Below, one piece after another: positions 1-11,999 of a stretch of DNA of 64,000 bases. The stretch comes from Megalonaias nervosa (lineage: Eukaryota; Mollusca; Bivalvia; Unionida; Unionidae). A program made the position numbers and the translations under genes. Each line of letters starts with the position of its first letter. The stretch's first letter is position 1. The notes beneath the pieces were generated by a model that ran no database searches, was not told the DNA's origin, and saw only the letters and a list, made by a program, of their open reading frames with translations. The stretch covers positions 62,001-126,000 of the forward strand of contig JAECUM010006708.1 of the NCBI GenBank assembly GCA_016617855.1, written 5' to 3'.

Positions 1-171
1 TTTCTAATATCAGTGCTTTGGGTTTTATTGGTAAGTCGATATCTGCTTTTTGATAGGAAGTTAAAGGAATTACAGTTGTAAAAGACTCAGGCAGATGAAA
101 TTGGAATTAAGGAAGCTTCAGCTTCCGAAAAAAAAATGATGGAAACTATTCAGTAAGAGGAAAAAGACAGC

Positions 172-180
<9 letters not shown>

Positions 181-213
<33 letters not shown>
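181..213. repeat. (GA)n microsatellite
   Basis: An uninterrupted GA run followed by GACCGACAGG. Confidence 0.95.
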
Positions 214-220
<7 letters not shown>

Positions 221-2577
221 GTAGAGTTCTCTTTCCTTCCGTTCCCATTCGAGTTTAGGTTTTGATATTACCAGAAATATTAGGTTAGTACCGACCCCGA
301 CCCCCTCCTTTTAAGAACAAATAGTAGCTACATGTGTTTGTCAAACTAGTTGCTGATTTTATTTCGGTTCCTTATTAACCAGTCATGTCAAAAGTTCTAT
401 ATCAACTATTGATGATATCATATTGATTCAATGTCGCTATCCATGTAAATTTCATATCCATTGTAGGGGAGTGGTTGTTCATATTTGTGAAAACTTGTAG
501 CGCGACCCCATTTGTAAACATGTATGGCATTTAAATTCGTTTAAAGGAATCTTAAATAGAATAATGAGTTAGTGGTTACCGAAATTAGTTTATGTAAGGT
601 ACGAAGTGGCACCGGATTTTCTAAGTCATCTGTAGGTTCGAAACCAGACTTGTGTTTGAAATGGTAGATGTGGTAGTGGCACATTCTGGAACCGGCTGCC
701 TATGGTGTGGCGAGTTGTTTGGATCCGACAGTGTGTTGTGTTGCAGCGACACGGTGTGTTGTTGTGTGGCGCAGATTATTTCAACATGCAAATGACACAA
801 AAAGTACAAAATGTAGGAAATTTGTTTTAAATTTCAAATTGATCAGTGTAATTGAGTAGAAAATACGATAATGCAGATCCTACAGATTTTAATTGAACTT
901 GACTAGGCAAAGCAAAGCAGACATCTGTGTTCATGAGGACACAGTGAGAATGACTTCAATCGGATCACTGTGTGGGAACTTGATCGGATATGAAAAGAGA
1001 AATCAACGTTGAAACTACCCGAAAGATTTATTATTATCGATATTTTGGTGACGTGTCTTAATGACATGGTTTGTATTGGAAAATGACTAATGAGAAACCG
1101 TGTTCTCTGCCAGTGGTCGGCGGTGTGTCATTGTGAAGACACTCGAACACAGGTGGCTAATGCAGAGTCATACAAAATATGGAAGCACTTGTCTGAGCTC
1201 CAACATCGTTCTTCAGAATTGTCAGTTTAATATCACCACATGTATGCCTCCCAGTTGACCACATGTATGCCTCCCAGTTCAGTTTGGTGTATCAAGATGA
1301 CATAAACTTTGTCATTATAGTTTATGTAATCAATTTTTACGTTTATCTTTTAAAATCAGAAATAGAATTTAACATATTGCAGTCTTAGTGAAATATACAA
1401 GCTGAGACCAGTGAAAGTTTGACAGTTTATTAATAATGGTTATTGTTTCATAAATAACAGGAAAAACCCAACATAATACAAAATGTTCATGTACAAATTA
1501 GAAAGATGCAATGTTCTTATTAAATGGCATGTTTAGCATTTCAACGGCAATACAGTTTCAAAAGCTTGAAAAATGTTAACAATTTTATAGAAAACAAAAC
1601 TTTGGAGTAGAAATTGTTTGAAGCTTGAATACTTGTGTCTTTTAAAAGTAATTGCACTTTTAATTATCAGTGAATGAATAAATTTAGCATATATTGAGCT
1701 AGTCAGATTTTAAAGCATGAAAGAAATATATATAAAGAATGAGAAAGATTGAAAATAGTTTAAATTGATTATATAATATTTGGCATAATGGAGAAGTTTC
1801 TCACCACATTCCCTATGCATGGCTGGTATTTACTCGATATTTAATTTAAATTTGCAAGAAAATGAATAAATATTATATTTGCTATTGGTAACGTATTTAA
1901 AAGGTCAACTAACTCAAAGCCAAAACATTTTCCATAAGTTGGCGTGCTTTTATCATTTACCTAAGATATTTTCCCTCAAGGGTTTAATAAAATGTTAGGA
2001 GACTATTTAGGATCTCGTTTCATTGACATGCGCTGAAACAAATACTTGCTATCCTCCCACCCTACATTAGATATCAAGCAAATCAAAATATGTTGAAGAT
2101 CAGAATAAGTTTTCAGTTATAAAACAAATCCATCATCATCCAAACTTTAAATGGCATTTGTTTAAAAAACATATTGTAACAGACTAATTGAACATGATCC
2201 ATTTTTTGATGACTGCTACTCTAATTACAGAAGTATCCAAAAACATTTGATTTAGTTTTTCAAGACAATAACTTTACAAATAAATTTTGGTGTAACAAAT
2301 GTTACAGGTATCAGTAGATTTCTGGTCATTCCAAGTATTGTAATCAAATATTCCATCTTAACTTTCGACCAATGTATTGGTCAAGCCAACATCAGTAAAA
2401 CAACTCATCAACTTCTAAAATAAACGGAATTTTACTGAAATAAATAAAATATTAAGAAGGGAAAATTTCATTCATTGTGGTATTCCTTTTGAGCAAATGT
2501 TTTAATGCAAAAAGTAAGGAAGAAAGCCTCAAAATATATTTTAAATGTTAAAAAATTGATCATTTTACGAGTTGTAT

Positions 2578-2601
2578 AATAATAATAATGATTAAAGAAT
2601 G

Positions 2602-2680
<79 letters not shown>

Positions 2681-2690
2681 CTTCTATATC
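2578..2690. repeat. (AAT)n-(ATT)n inverted microsatellite
   Basis: A run of AAT units (about 2600-2637) flows directly into ATT units (2638-2680). The whole is a perfect hairpin-forming palindrome. Confidence 0.9.
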
Positions 2691-3189
2691 GGATATGTAG
2701 AAGTCAGAATCATTTAGTAATATTCAGTGTGTAAAATGGCTAATGTTTTCGCAGATTTTGAATCGCTCAAACAGTGAAATTTAGTCTGAAAGAGAAAACT
2801 ACTTTTGATTAGGTTTAAAAGACTAAATTTTGAATCATTTAAACCAAAAGAATGAATTTAATAAGAAAATTAGAGAATTACTGTTAATAGATGATGCTAG
2901 TTAATGATTTGAGTAATGAATCAGTCACTCATAGAGGAGTAAAAATTGGACATTTTCTTAAATGTGATTCCATTGACTGATTAATTAAACCCTTAAGTAA
3001 TTAAAGTACATGTTTCCACATGAATAGTCTCCTACTGAAAACAAACCCAACACAATATCCGGTGAAAAAAATGTTGGTCATGAAATTTGGTTGTGGAAAT
3101 ACTTATATTTCTGTAAAAGATAAAGTATGTTGAGAGGCGGAATATAAAGTGAATACCGAATTCTGATTATAAATTACTGTGAAGTTCAC

Positions 3190-3600
3190 TCACAGAAGAA
3201 CGCCAACATGATGAATGAGGGGTCACCAGTTTTGAAGCCAAACTGGCTTTCATCCTAGTTTGTCCAACTACCTAAAGAAACAACCACTTCCCTCATTCAG
3301 AGCTGACATCCACCATGATTGATTTAAATATCAAGAAAAAGAAACAATTACTATAAACTGAAGCCCCACCCCATTAATGAAAACTAACATTTGTGATTCA
3401 GAACTAAAAGGGACAAGAAAATGGGGGAAGGGATTCACTCACATAAATAATGCGAACATCCTGAATCAAGGGTACCAGTTTTAAAGAAAAACGGGCTCTC
3501 ATTCTTTATTGTCCATTTAGTTGAACACCCAACCACTTCCTTTCTGTACAGCTAACTTCCAACATGAATAACCCAAATATTGACGCCCATAAATGAAAAC
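3190..3600 (+). repeat. Two diverged direct repeats, spacing about 240 bp
   Basis: TTCACTCACAGAAGAACGCC with 'ACCAGTTTTGAAG' and 'CAACCACTTCCCT' recurs as TTCACTCACATAAATAATGC with 'ACCAGTTTTAAAG' and 'CAACCACTTCCTT'. It is an old duplication with no coding content. Confidence 0.55.
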
Positions 3601-4936
3601 TTTTCCAATTGAAATTTTATGCGGGTGGAGGGGGTAGTAGATAAGGAGTTCATCTTGAATGTCAATTTCATAAATCAGTGTTAACTAGCATCATCTGAAG
3701 GATGATAAGGTTTAAATTTGGAATTGAAATAAAAGAACATATGCCGAAAATATATGTAAGCATTTTACAGACATGTAGAAAACAAATGATCTTTCTTGAA
3801 GTGAATAAATTAATTATTTCATACCATCAACAATCTCTTGACCATTTGTTTCGTACTTAATCTTATGGTCAGGAGACATCGTCGAAAATGTAAGCGTGTA
3901 TCTGAGAATTCGTATTTTAGACCCCAAATTGAGATATATTACATTATCAATGGGGACAAGGAGTTGCATATGTTGAATAAGTCCAAATTAGTAGATTTTA
4001 CTCCTAGTTTTTTTTAAATATTTTTTTCAAGGGTACAGCAATGTATTCATTTCAGCCGAGGGTATTTAATGCAGAAAATAAGAATAGTGTTGTCCAACAA
4101 CTTAGTTTCTATTTTACCCGCCAACAGAAACATTCCCTATAATCTACCAACATTTTTATCACCAACTTGATAAAGAAAGACCACTTTTGGAATTGATTTA
4201 GAAATCCTAAAGTATCTGGTTCCTTTGATCTTTACAAACCATTTCTTGATATATTTGTTCCCGAATGTCTGCTATTGTGTTAAAATACACAGTAACCATG
4301 AAAATAAATTTTTAGATGTTTGGAACAGCTCCTAAGCTTGATCAACATTACGAATGATAAAGGTAATGTTTGCCATTGAGTATGTCATGGAATAATTTGT
4401 AGTATTGTTAGATTTCTTCTATAATCAATTGGAAATCGAGATCTAAAAAAAACAACAAACCATGCATAGGAAACTAATGGATAAGAAGAAAATGACACTA
4501 AGTAAATTCGTTGTTCTAATTTAGATTTTATAAAGGATAACATGCCGTGGTATTATAAATTCACGATAAAGAATTCTAAATGAACTTACTGTAGCTCATT
4601 TGAATTTTAGTTAAAGTTAATTCGCAAAAGAAACTTCTTGCACATAACATTCCTATCAAATTAGGAAAATTTAGCTTGTTTACATGAGCAAATCCAACTA
4701 TTAAACATTAAGATAAAAAATAATAGTAGGCCAAAGACTGAATTATTTATTACCCCCCGCCCACCCCCCAAAAAAGGAAAAAAATAAAGAAAACAAAAAC
4801 ATGCACTAAACAGTCAATACATAAAATATCATCACAGTTGGTGGAAGAATAAATAAATGAGATAAAAGGGAGAAACCTATTTAGAGTCTGTGTGAATGTA
4901 GGAAAAGAACAACATACAGGAAGACATGATTTCACT

Positions 4937-4943
4937 TTAAAAT
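4937..4943 (-). CDS. Possible terminal exon of the unrecognised minus-strand gene
   Basis: A very strong acceptor (TTCTCTCTTTCTTTTTCAG) is followed, in the phase left by the 6,960 exon, by Arg-Phe-stop. A minus-strand AATAAA lies at 4746-4751, about 190 bases on. The coding part is too short to prove. Confidence 0.22.
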
Positions 4944-5561
4944 CTGAAAAAGAAAGAGAGAAGTTTATTACTGAATTATTTTCATTCAATATCATATACA
5001 ACGAGAAATGGCTAATGAGAAACAGTCAACGTACCGTTACGTTTACAAGTATTAGAAGAATTTGACAATTGACAAGATGACAGAGTGTATGAAAGAGATG
5101 GGATAAATTTGCTAAAGAATTCGATTTCCTTCTTTTTTGCAATCCTGTAGATCTTGTTTTCTGTGCAGAAAAATATAAGGGAACTCGTGCAAATTCAGGA
5201 GATATAATGGGTTTGAAAAGAAGATAAACTTGCCAAACATTAAGAAAAGACTTCTGATAATAAACAAAACAGTTTATAGACCATGCCTAATATTATGGCA
5301 AATGAATATCAGTGGCTATACTTGCCTTGTGGGAATTAAGAAATGTAATAATATATGTTGAATGATGTCTATTCACCACGTAAAACAAATCATGAATTAA
5401 ATGAAACCTCGTATGCTTAAAACAAGGAAAAGTAAAGCCGGCTGGGGTGGTAATGCCGGTATGTATATTCAGCATGTGTATGACTTTGATATTCAATTCA
5501 CATTATATGTACAAGCCTACTTTTGTGCTTGATTTGGTTTTATTTATCTCTACATCTATGT

Positions 5562-5564
<3 letters not shown>

Positions 5565-5607
<43 letters not shown>

Positions 5608-5612
5608 TCTCA
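5565..5612. repeat. (TC)n microsatellite
   Basis: CT repeats with one GT interruption. It generates spurious Leu-Ser and Arg-Glu reading frames. Confidence 0.95.
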
Positions 5613-6959
5613 TCACATTTTACGCCATTAGAGCAAATGTTTTCTTTATGACACATTTTATTCAACTGTTTGGACTTGTTACCAAAATCTTCGTTAGCAA
5701 TGTTAGAGACAGAAAATAAATCTAATAAGCTCTTTGTATTTAAGTGCAAGTAATCTAATTAGATTTTCAGGCATTACATGTAATTTTTAATTTTTTAACA
5801 CAAATTGAACCTTTTGATACTTATCGTTTTATTCACACTACCTTTGTTAGCATGATTAAGCTAAAACCACGTAAGAGAAATGAATTATGGTACCAAAGTT
5901 AGTTCCCTGGCCATTTATGTCTACTTTACTATATTAATGGAGGCAACTTAAATCAGCGTCAATGCTACCCTAGTTTGGTTATCTTTCTTGGAGACTGTTT
6001 TGTTCCAGATTGTGGTTACCTCACTTGAATATTATTCCCACTGATATAGAAAAACCCTTAAATGGAAATTATTTCTGAGGTAACATTTTAGATGTGAATG
6101 TAAATTCTCTAGTGACATGAAAAGAAAAGGGTATCTAGATGACTATTATAAAGAAGTTCACATCAGTTTATGAATAACAGTAAATTGGTAAATAAACAGC
6201 AATATCTTTCGCGAATGTTTTCTTTCATGTGATCTTATGTTAATTAGCATTAAATCAACCTGCCAGGCTGTCAGTATTATACATGATATTATCTTGTTTT
6301 AGTCTCAAAAATAGACTCTAATTCCAGATTCGATAATCTTCAAACAACATGCTCAGAGTCTAGTCTTTGGATGTCATTTACATTTGTGGAAAATACAAAG
6401 AACCAATGTTGCTTAAATCATTGAAATTAAAATTAAAGGTTGTCCTTTTCTTTTCTAGCAATTAAAATTAAAGGTTTTAGTTTTCCTCTCTAGCTAAGGC
6501 CTTAGTTGATACAGAAAGAAGCATTCCACATAAAATTGGCCGTCTTTGCTTGAACTGTTTAGGGATTCTTGCCCAAACGCCAGGTTCACTAGTTTAGATG
6601 TTCCTGATTATTTCCACTGTAAGAACTAGAGTTTATTTCGGAACAACGTGGCACATTTGGTTTGGAATGTTCAACCATCTGATTTCTTGTCCGCCCCCAC
6701 TTGACATGTGGTGTCAGTCCTCAACCTTAGAAGAACAATAGGAAACAATTTTCTTGACGTTAGGTGAACAAGAACTGGCCAAGTGGCATATAATGCAGAT
6801 TACAATATATGACTTTAAATAAAACAGACAAGTCCAATAAACCAATATCAAAGTGTTGAAGACACCAATACTGCCCTCAGAACTAGAGCAAGATCTATGT
6901 TTCATAGTCTGAAATGAATCCTGTAACAGCAAAATCCTGATGAAGATTCATTCACTAAC

Positions 6960-7029
6960 CTTTTTAAATTCTGGGTTCTGTTTAGCATTCTACCTTTGGC
7001 ATTGCACTCAGTTTCTCCTTGCAAACAGC
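6960..7029 (-). CDS. Exon of the unrecognised minus-strand gene (Cys-containing)
   Basis: Acceptor ATTTTAGCTCAG, donor AAAAAG|GTTAGTG. It reads C-CLQGETECNAKGRMLNRTQ and NLK, ending two bases into the next codon. It joins the 7.5 kb exon in phase. Confidence 0.42.
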
Positions 7030-7750
7030 CTGAGCTAAAATGTATAAAGCTCATGATAATCTATGAAGCTGAAATGTATTGCGATCTAATAATTAATGTT
7101 TACTTCTGTTGAGGCCACGTGTTGTGGTTATGGAAAATCCCCCATTAATGTTTTGCTGTTTAAATCGATGCACAGATAATCTTTTTAATCTGGTGTAAGT
7201 TGATTTATGTCAGAGTAAAATATTACAAGCAGCTGTTAGTTTAAAAAAGAAGACCTTTATTCACAAAATGACAATATGGTACACGAGTGACTGGTGTAAG
7301 TTGATTTATGTCAGAGTAAAATATTACAAGCAGCTGTTAGTTTAAAAAAGAAGACCTTTAAGGAGCCGTTCACAAAATATTATGACAATATGGTACACGA
7401 GTGACTGTTTGGGAAAGACTTTACATAAAGACAATTAGGACAGCGATTCATTATACAATCTGAGTTTCAATAATGGAAGAGATGTTACACTTACAAATCT
7501 GGTCAAGGGTAGCGTTGGTATAAATCAAATCATCAGCCAGCTTGTCGTCCTGTACCTGGCCCAATGCCAGTATCTTCTGGACCTCGTATGCAACAAATTC
7601 GTCTACTACCTCTGCAACACATAACGTATATCACATGTTGGCAATAATAACCTTTGCTGATGATATTCTTAACACTTTTGCATAAGGAGAGCTGCTTAAT
7701 GAATTTTAGCTTTACTACACATATAGAATTTAATCCCATATGGTTATATA

Positions 7751-7801
<51 letters not shown>

Positions 7802-8038
7802 TGTATTATGTTTTAATTTAATCCTAGAAGCCAGTAATTTGTATTAAACAGTAATTTATGTCAAAAGCCCGGCTAGTATTGTAAGGCCCTTTTTGGTCCT
7901 TAAGGATGCTACGTATTTTTGTACATAGGAACAGAGAGTGATGTGTTAGAAAAGGTCAAAAGTTTGGGGTTGGGGCGATGGAAGAGTGGTTATATCATCA
8001 ACATAAAATCGAGAACAATTTGACAATGTTTAATGAAT

Positions 8039-8093
<55 letters not shown>

Positions 8094-10940
8094 GAACTAT
8101 AGTTATTGTGTACAACCAGATTATGTAATTCTAATATAACAAACTGGAGGGAGCGGGGAGGCTGCTAGGTGTGGTGGAAGACAACTGTTACAATCTATTT
8201 TTGTTGGAATGAATCTATTATTCTTGTTTATTTGATATTGTAATGTGCTATTTTTAAAGATCCAATATGTACATACTCGACACTTTGCATTTCTCTGTCA
8301 CTTTGAATGTTGGCGCCGACTGTACTCGTCAGTTATCTGACCAACAATGACAGCGCTCCCCTATTTATAACCTTCCCCAGACACCACGTGAGACAATTCA
8401 ACCAATTGCTGAATGCACGGCAACCCATGTAACCAATCAGTATCTTGTATGGTGTGCCGTGTATTGCATTGTAAACAATACAGTTTTGCATGGTATACAA
8501 TGTCAACATTACATATACATAAATTACACAATAAGTATTTGAACACTGTACGGCTTGTGTATGAAACGAATAAGAACATTTTAAGAGCTCAAGTTTATGT
8601 GAAATTAAACTTTATGATGATAACTTAAGTCTTGAATAATTGAATCGATTCATGTAGACGCGGGTTCTGCACTTGATGCAGACGACCGCTATTGTCACAT
8701 CAAAACATGAATTGCATACATCGATACAACGGTATTGCAACGATGTTATCCTAAAACATGCAAATTACTTTCTTTATCAGTATCCTACTATCATTAGAGA
8801 GAATAATTGCAAATGCGAAAGTATAGAATGTCTAAATACGAAACTCTCATGCTAATGGAAAATGGCGGACATCGTGATACAAGGATATACATGGACTTTT
8901 CTCGTCATGATTTTGTAGATATTTTACATAAATTACAAATAGTAATAACATAAGAGCATAATATGTGTAGCAGATAAGCTAAACAGTACACTCTGAAAAC
9001 TTTATGACAGACTTTGAAAGACGTTTTACCGAAAGAACTTCTACCTCGAAAATAGGTTACACATGTTAAGATCGGTTGCCAGGATTGGCTGCTAGTTTGA
9101 CAGTCCATAGACATTAGAGATAAATATAATTGCGATGCTTTGTAAGTGAATATTATAATTCATATTCATATTCATATGTGCCATATTTCTAAAAACAAAC
9201 TTTATAGAAGCAAAGACTGAAAATAGTATCCTAGTCATTGTGACTCTAGCCATGGTCATTACAGTAGGATGAATACGACCAAGTGATCAATGAATTATAT
9301 GAATCTGCATCAAGCAGCCATCAGAGTCACGTTTTACACTTGCAATTTTCTTGTTCTATTTTTATTTGGTGGCTGGTAAACAATGAATCATTTAACTACT
9401 CACGATTGAGAGCTTCGGGGGTTGTGACCTCTCTATCTGAATCTGCAGGCTCCTCTGCGGTCATTACCGAGGTTACATTGGGTTGGTTGCGCTCTTTTGT
9501 TGGATCAGATGTAGCTGTTAGAAAAATAAAATATTCATTATTCTGGGGCCCTGAGTTGTACAAAAGGCTACCTGAAAACAAACATTAGCCTACCTAAAAT
9601 GGTATGCTTCAGTCCACAGACAGTGTGTGTGTGTGTGTGATTTGGATTTTTAAGGTAGCTTTGACAATTTTTCAGTCATATGGCTACGATGTCTGAGGTG
9701 TGGCAGTTTATAGTGATGTCTAGCACTGGGGCATCATGCCGCAGACGTGTAGCATTGATGTTCCACCCAGTCACATTATCCTGACACGAGGCCGACCAGT
9801 CCGAACAGTAACCTCCTAATGCTGAGCGCCAAGCGAGGCAGCTGTTAGTACCATTTTTGTCAGTCTTTGGTATGACTCGGCCAGGGATCGAACCCACGAC
9901 TTCCCGCATCCTAGGCGGATGCTCTAACCACTGGGCCACCGGAGCGGTTCCCCAAACAGTAAATTGTTGATAATTCAAACATCAGTTACTATAATCATTG
10001 ACATCAATCCAAGACTAAATATGTCTGGTTTAAAGCATTTTCTTTTCTGCAGCTTTAAACAATCCCCCAAAATGAACTAAAAAAAATCCATACATTAAGA
10101 GGCACATTCTGATGGAGAAAGGAAGCAGTTTGAGCAGGAAGCTCTAAGTGTGAAAGGTTGGGGTACGAATGAGTGGTCTAAGGACCTATTAAAGTTTAGC
10201 AGCAGTTATCAAGGTGCCAATTATCAAGATTATTTGATGATATGGACTACTGCCGCAAGCTATATATTACTTCAGATGTGCATATTTTAGAAGATTGCTA
10301 GCTCTGTATGGCCATGTTCATGTTATTATGAATCAAGAATTTACAGAGTTTTACTCGTATTAAGAATTTTATGAACTATGGAATATTCGTCCTCATGCCA
10401 GCCCATTGTGTACAGGTCTTTAAACCTCAAGAGTAATGCTGGACTTCACCTAATCATGTTTTAAATTAAAACTTTCTATATTATTCACCATGCTACAAAT
10501 GTTAGCTGCAGTGTACTCACTTACTGCATTTGCTGCAGTAGGAGCTACCCATTCCTTTTCCATATTTTGGCCGAATGTGGTTTGGAACCGAAAACACTGG
10601 AAATATACAATGATAGGGAACTTTGCCAAAATATTTTAATATGTGAATCAATATCCATACAGTTATGAGGTAGTGTACTAATAATAAACATCTTAATATT
10701 GAAAGGGAATAATAAATTCTGAGATCAAAATGAATCTCTTTCATGATTTCATTTCAGCCCTCATTTTGATGTTATTTATCCAGTCTTGATTTCCAACACA
10801 TAGGGAAAATAAATCTGTTCTTATGATTTGTTAGTATTTGCTGCAAAGATATTATCCCATTTTACATTAATTCGATATACGATAGAAATGTTTAATCCGG
10901 GTCTCTCTCTCCGGATTTGTGCATATATTTCCCCTTATGC

Positions 10941-10995
<55 letters not shown>

Positions 10996-11739
10996 TGAGA
11001 GAGACATAGATAGAGAGAATTGGGATGAGATTGTGTATAGTGTTAAATTCATTTAGAGAACTGTAGTTATTAATATGTGCTGTGTCAAGGGCAAGATACA
11101 GCCTTGCTAATCTCATTCCTCTCCAGACTAGATTATGACAGCCGAAATCCACTGATAGAGTGGCACGCCCTGGCCCTGAGCACATGGTTGTTGAGCTGAT
11201 CTTGGAGCCATTTCACCCTGGCTGTTGAATTCATCGAGGAAGACTTCCACCCAGTGATGCTGTGCTATCATCACACTATTTTACCCATAGTTAGGAGAGT
11301 CATTTGGGGTGGGAGTGTCTTATTCCATGCCATTTGGATCCAATGGACCTGTACCACTGCCCATCGGATCCTATGAAAATCTCTTGACCACTGTAAAAAA
11401 GCGTAAACTGAATGGTACACTCATGTTTGAAGATCATCTGGACTGGCAAAAACAATCTTGCAAGGCACAGTGCGAGGGTGCATAGGAAAAGGCAGACAGA
11501 AAAAGAGGTGGGAATATAATATTAAGGAGTGGACAGGCATGGGATTTGGAGATTCCCAAAGGGTAGTAGAGAACAGGGAAAGATGGAGAGAATTTGTTGT
11601 AAAGTTACCTGTGGTGCCCTGGCGACTTCTTGGGTTAAGGGATTGATGATGATGATGATCAGTTATTAATAGATGTTAAGGTTATTTTCTTACCTCGCCA
11701 ATGAATAATCAGTTGAAATTGATCATTAATCTCTTGAAT
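6960..11739 (-). CDS. Unrecognised minus-strand gene, five phase-consistent internal exons
   Basis: The exons are 11739-11694, 10596-10525, 9514-9404, 7611-7495 and 7029-6960. Each has a good acceptor and donor, and all four junctions keep frame, giving 138 residues with no stop. The product is mostly polar: IQEINDQFQLIIHWR, then a basic CxxC segment (PKYGKGMGSSYCSKC), an acidic Ser/Thr-rich linker, a predicted helix (VVDEFVAYEVQKILALG), and a Cys-containing tail. I do not recognise a family. The start exon and the 3' end are not certain. Retention of five frames across four introns by chance is unlikely, so I treat it as a real gene fragment. It is antisense to HDAC8 and would be nested if HDAC8 starts before the window. 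Confidence 0.5.
7191..7405 (+). repeat. 101-bp near-perfect tandem duplication in an intron
   Basis: TGGTGTAAGTTGATTTATGT begins at 7191 and at 7292, and the following roughly 95 bases are the same apart from short insertions near the end of the second copy. A diverged single copy lies at about 16,050-16,190. Confidence 0.85.
7495..7611 (-). CDS. Exon of the unrecognised minus-strand gene (helical segment; duplicated at 16.3 kb)
   Basis: Acceptor GTGTTGCAG, donor ATTT|GTAAGT. It reads VVDEFVAYEVQKILALGQVQ, then DDKLADDLIYTNATLDQI. A diverged copy that kept an open frame and a donor lies at 16,270-16,390, which is evidence of coding constraint. Confidence 0.6.
7753..7800. repeat. (TG)n microsatellite
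   Basis: Uninterrupted TG run in an intron of the unrecognised minus-strand gene. Confidence 0.95.
8044..8093. repeat. (AAAT)n microsatellite
   Basis: Twelve or so AAAT tetranucleotides. Confidence 0.95.
8270..8900. promoter_or_regulatory. Promoter-like patch (TATA, E-box, CCAAT, YY1-type ATG)
   Basis: This is a locally GC-richer patch inside an otherwise AT-rich stretch. It has TATTTATAA near 8361, CACGTG near 8384, AACCAATCAG near 8430 and AAAATGGCGGAC near 8860, the last combining a YY1 core with an ATG. From that ATG a short plus-strand frame reads MADIVIQGYTWTFLVMIL and then a stop, or a weak donor GTAGAT. It could be the start of the plus-strand gene ending at 19,194 or an intronic enhancer. 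Confidence 0.2.
9404..9514 (-). CDS. Exon of the unrecognised minus-strand gene (acidic linker)
   Basis: Acceptor TTTTCTAACAG, donor AATC|GTGAGT. It reads TSDPTKERNQPNVTSVMTAE, then EPADSDREVTTPEALN. This is low-complexity acidic and Thr/Ser-rich sequence, likely disordered. Confidence 0.5.
9625..9950 (-). mobile_element. tRNA-derived SINE, family A
   Basis: Reversed, it begins with a tRNA-like head containing an A box (GGCCCAGTGGTTAGAGC) and a B box (GGGTTCGATCCC). A conserved body follows (GACTGGTCGGCC, CCCAGTGCTAGACATCACTA) and a CA/TG microsatellite tail. It lies in an intron of the unrecognised minus-strand gene. Confidence 0.8.
10525..10596 (-). CDS. Exon of the unrecognised minus-strand gene (CxxC motif)
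   Basis: Acceptor ATATTTCCAG, donor TGCA|GTAAGTGAG. In the chain phase it reads FSVPNHIRPKYGKGMGSSYC and SKC. A second frame is also open, but it does not join the neighbouring exons. Confidence 0.5.
10939..11005. repeat. (GT)n-(GA)n compound microsatellite
   Basis: GT run to about 10,980 followed by GA repeats. Confidence 0.95.
11410..11660 (+). mobile_element. 3' end of a LINE-type retrotransposon
   Basis: The open frame at 11458-11646 reads GKGRQKKRWEYNIKEWTGMG and then SQRVVENRERWREFV, ending VVPWRLLGLRD. This GRxRKRW-N-EW / SQ-DRxxWR / VVPxR pattern is the usual C-terminus of RTE-like and related LINE reverse transcriptases. It is followed by a (GAT)n tail at 11643-11660, as expected at a LINE 3' end. 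It is heavily 5'-truncated. Confidence 0.72.
11694..11739 (-). CDS. Exon of the unrecognised minus-strand gene
   Basis: Acceptor ATGCTACAG, donor CGAG|GTAAGA. It reads IQEINDQFQLIIHWR, phase 0 to 1. Its donor is among the best in the region. Confidence 0.45.
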
Positions 11740-11999
11740 CTGTAGCATACATTTAAAATGATATTTATATATGCATATTAATTTGCCATGGGCGGGTCAC
11801 AATTTTGATTATCATTTAACATTATTGTTAGTATATCAAATTGCTTTATACCAATACTTTAAAAGCCATGTTAATTTTAATGTATGTGTATAAGTATAGA
11901 ATATATGCATTGTATGTACGCTGTATCGTTGATATATCACGAGATGTGTCCAGTTTTCATATTGCTTATTTTGGTGGAGATATTTGACTTAAGGAGTCC

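Larger units (their letters stand above)
1..4700. other. No gene seen; AT-rich non-coding
   Basis: Apart from the GA and AAT/ATT microsatellites, a short tandem duplication (TATGCCTCCCAGTTGACCAC, about 1242-1280) and the 3.2-3.6 kb repeats, no exon with good signals was recognised. If HDAC8 starts further upstream, this is intron. Confidence 0.5.

Noticed and set aside
4750..5001. 83-codon minus-strand frame after a very strong acceptor
   Set aside because: Its reading phase does not match the neighbouring exon, and its content is low-complexity hydrophobic and Gly-rich. Only the acceptor is used, for a tentative terminal exon.
6880..6920. Acceptor at 6,920 as the next exon after 6,960
   Set aside because: The implied intron would be 39 bases, too short for this kind of genome.
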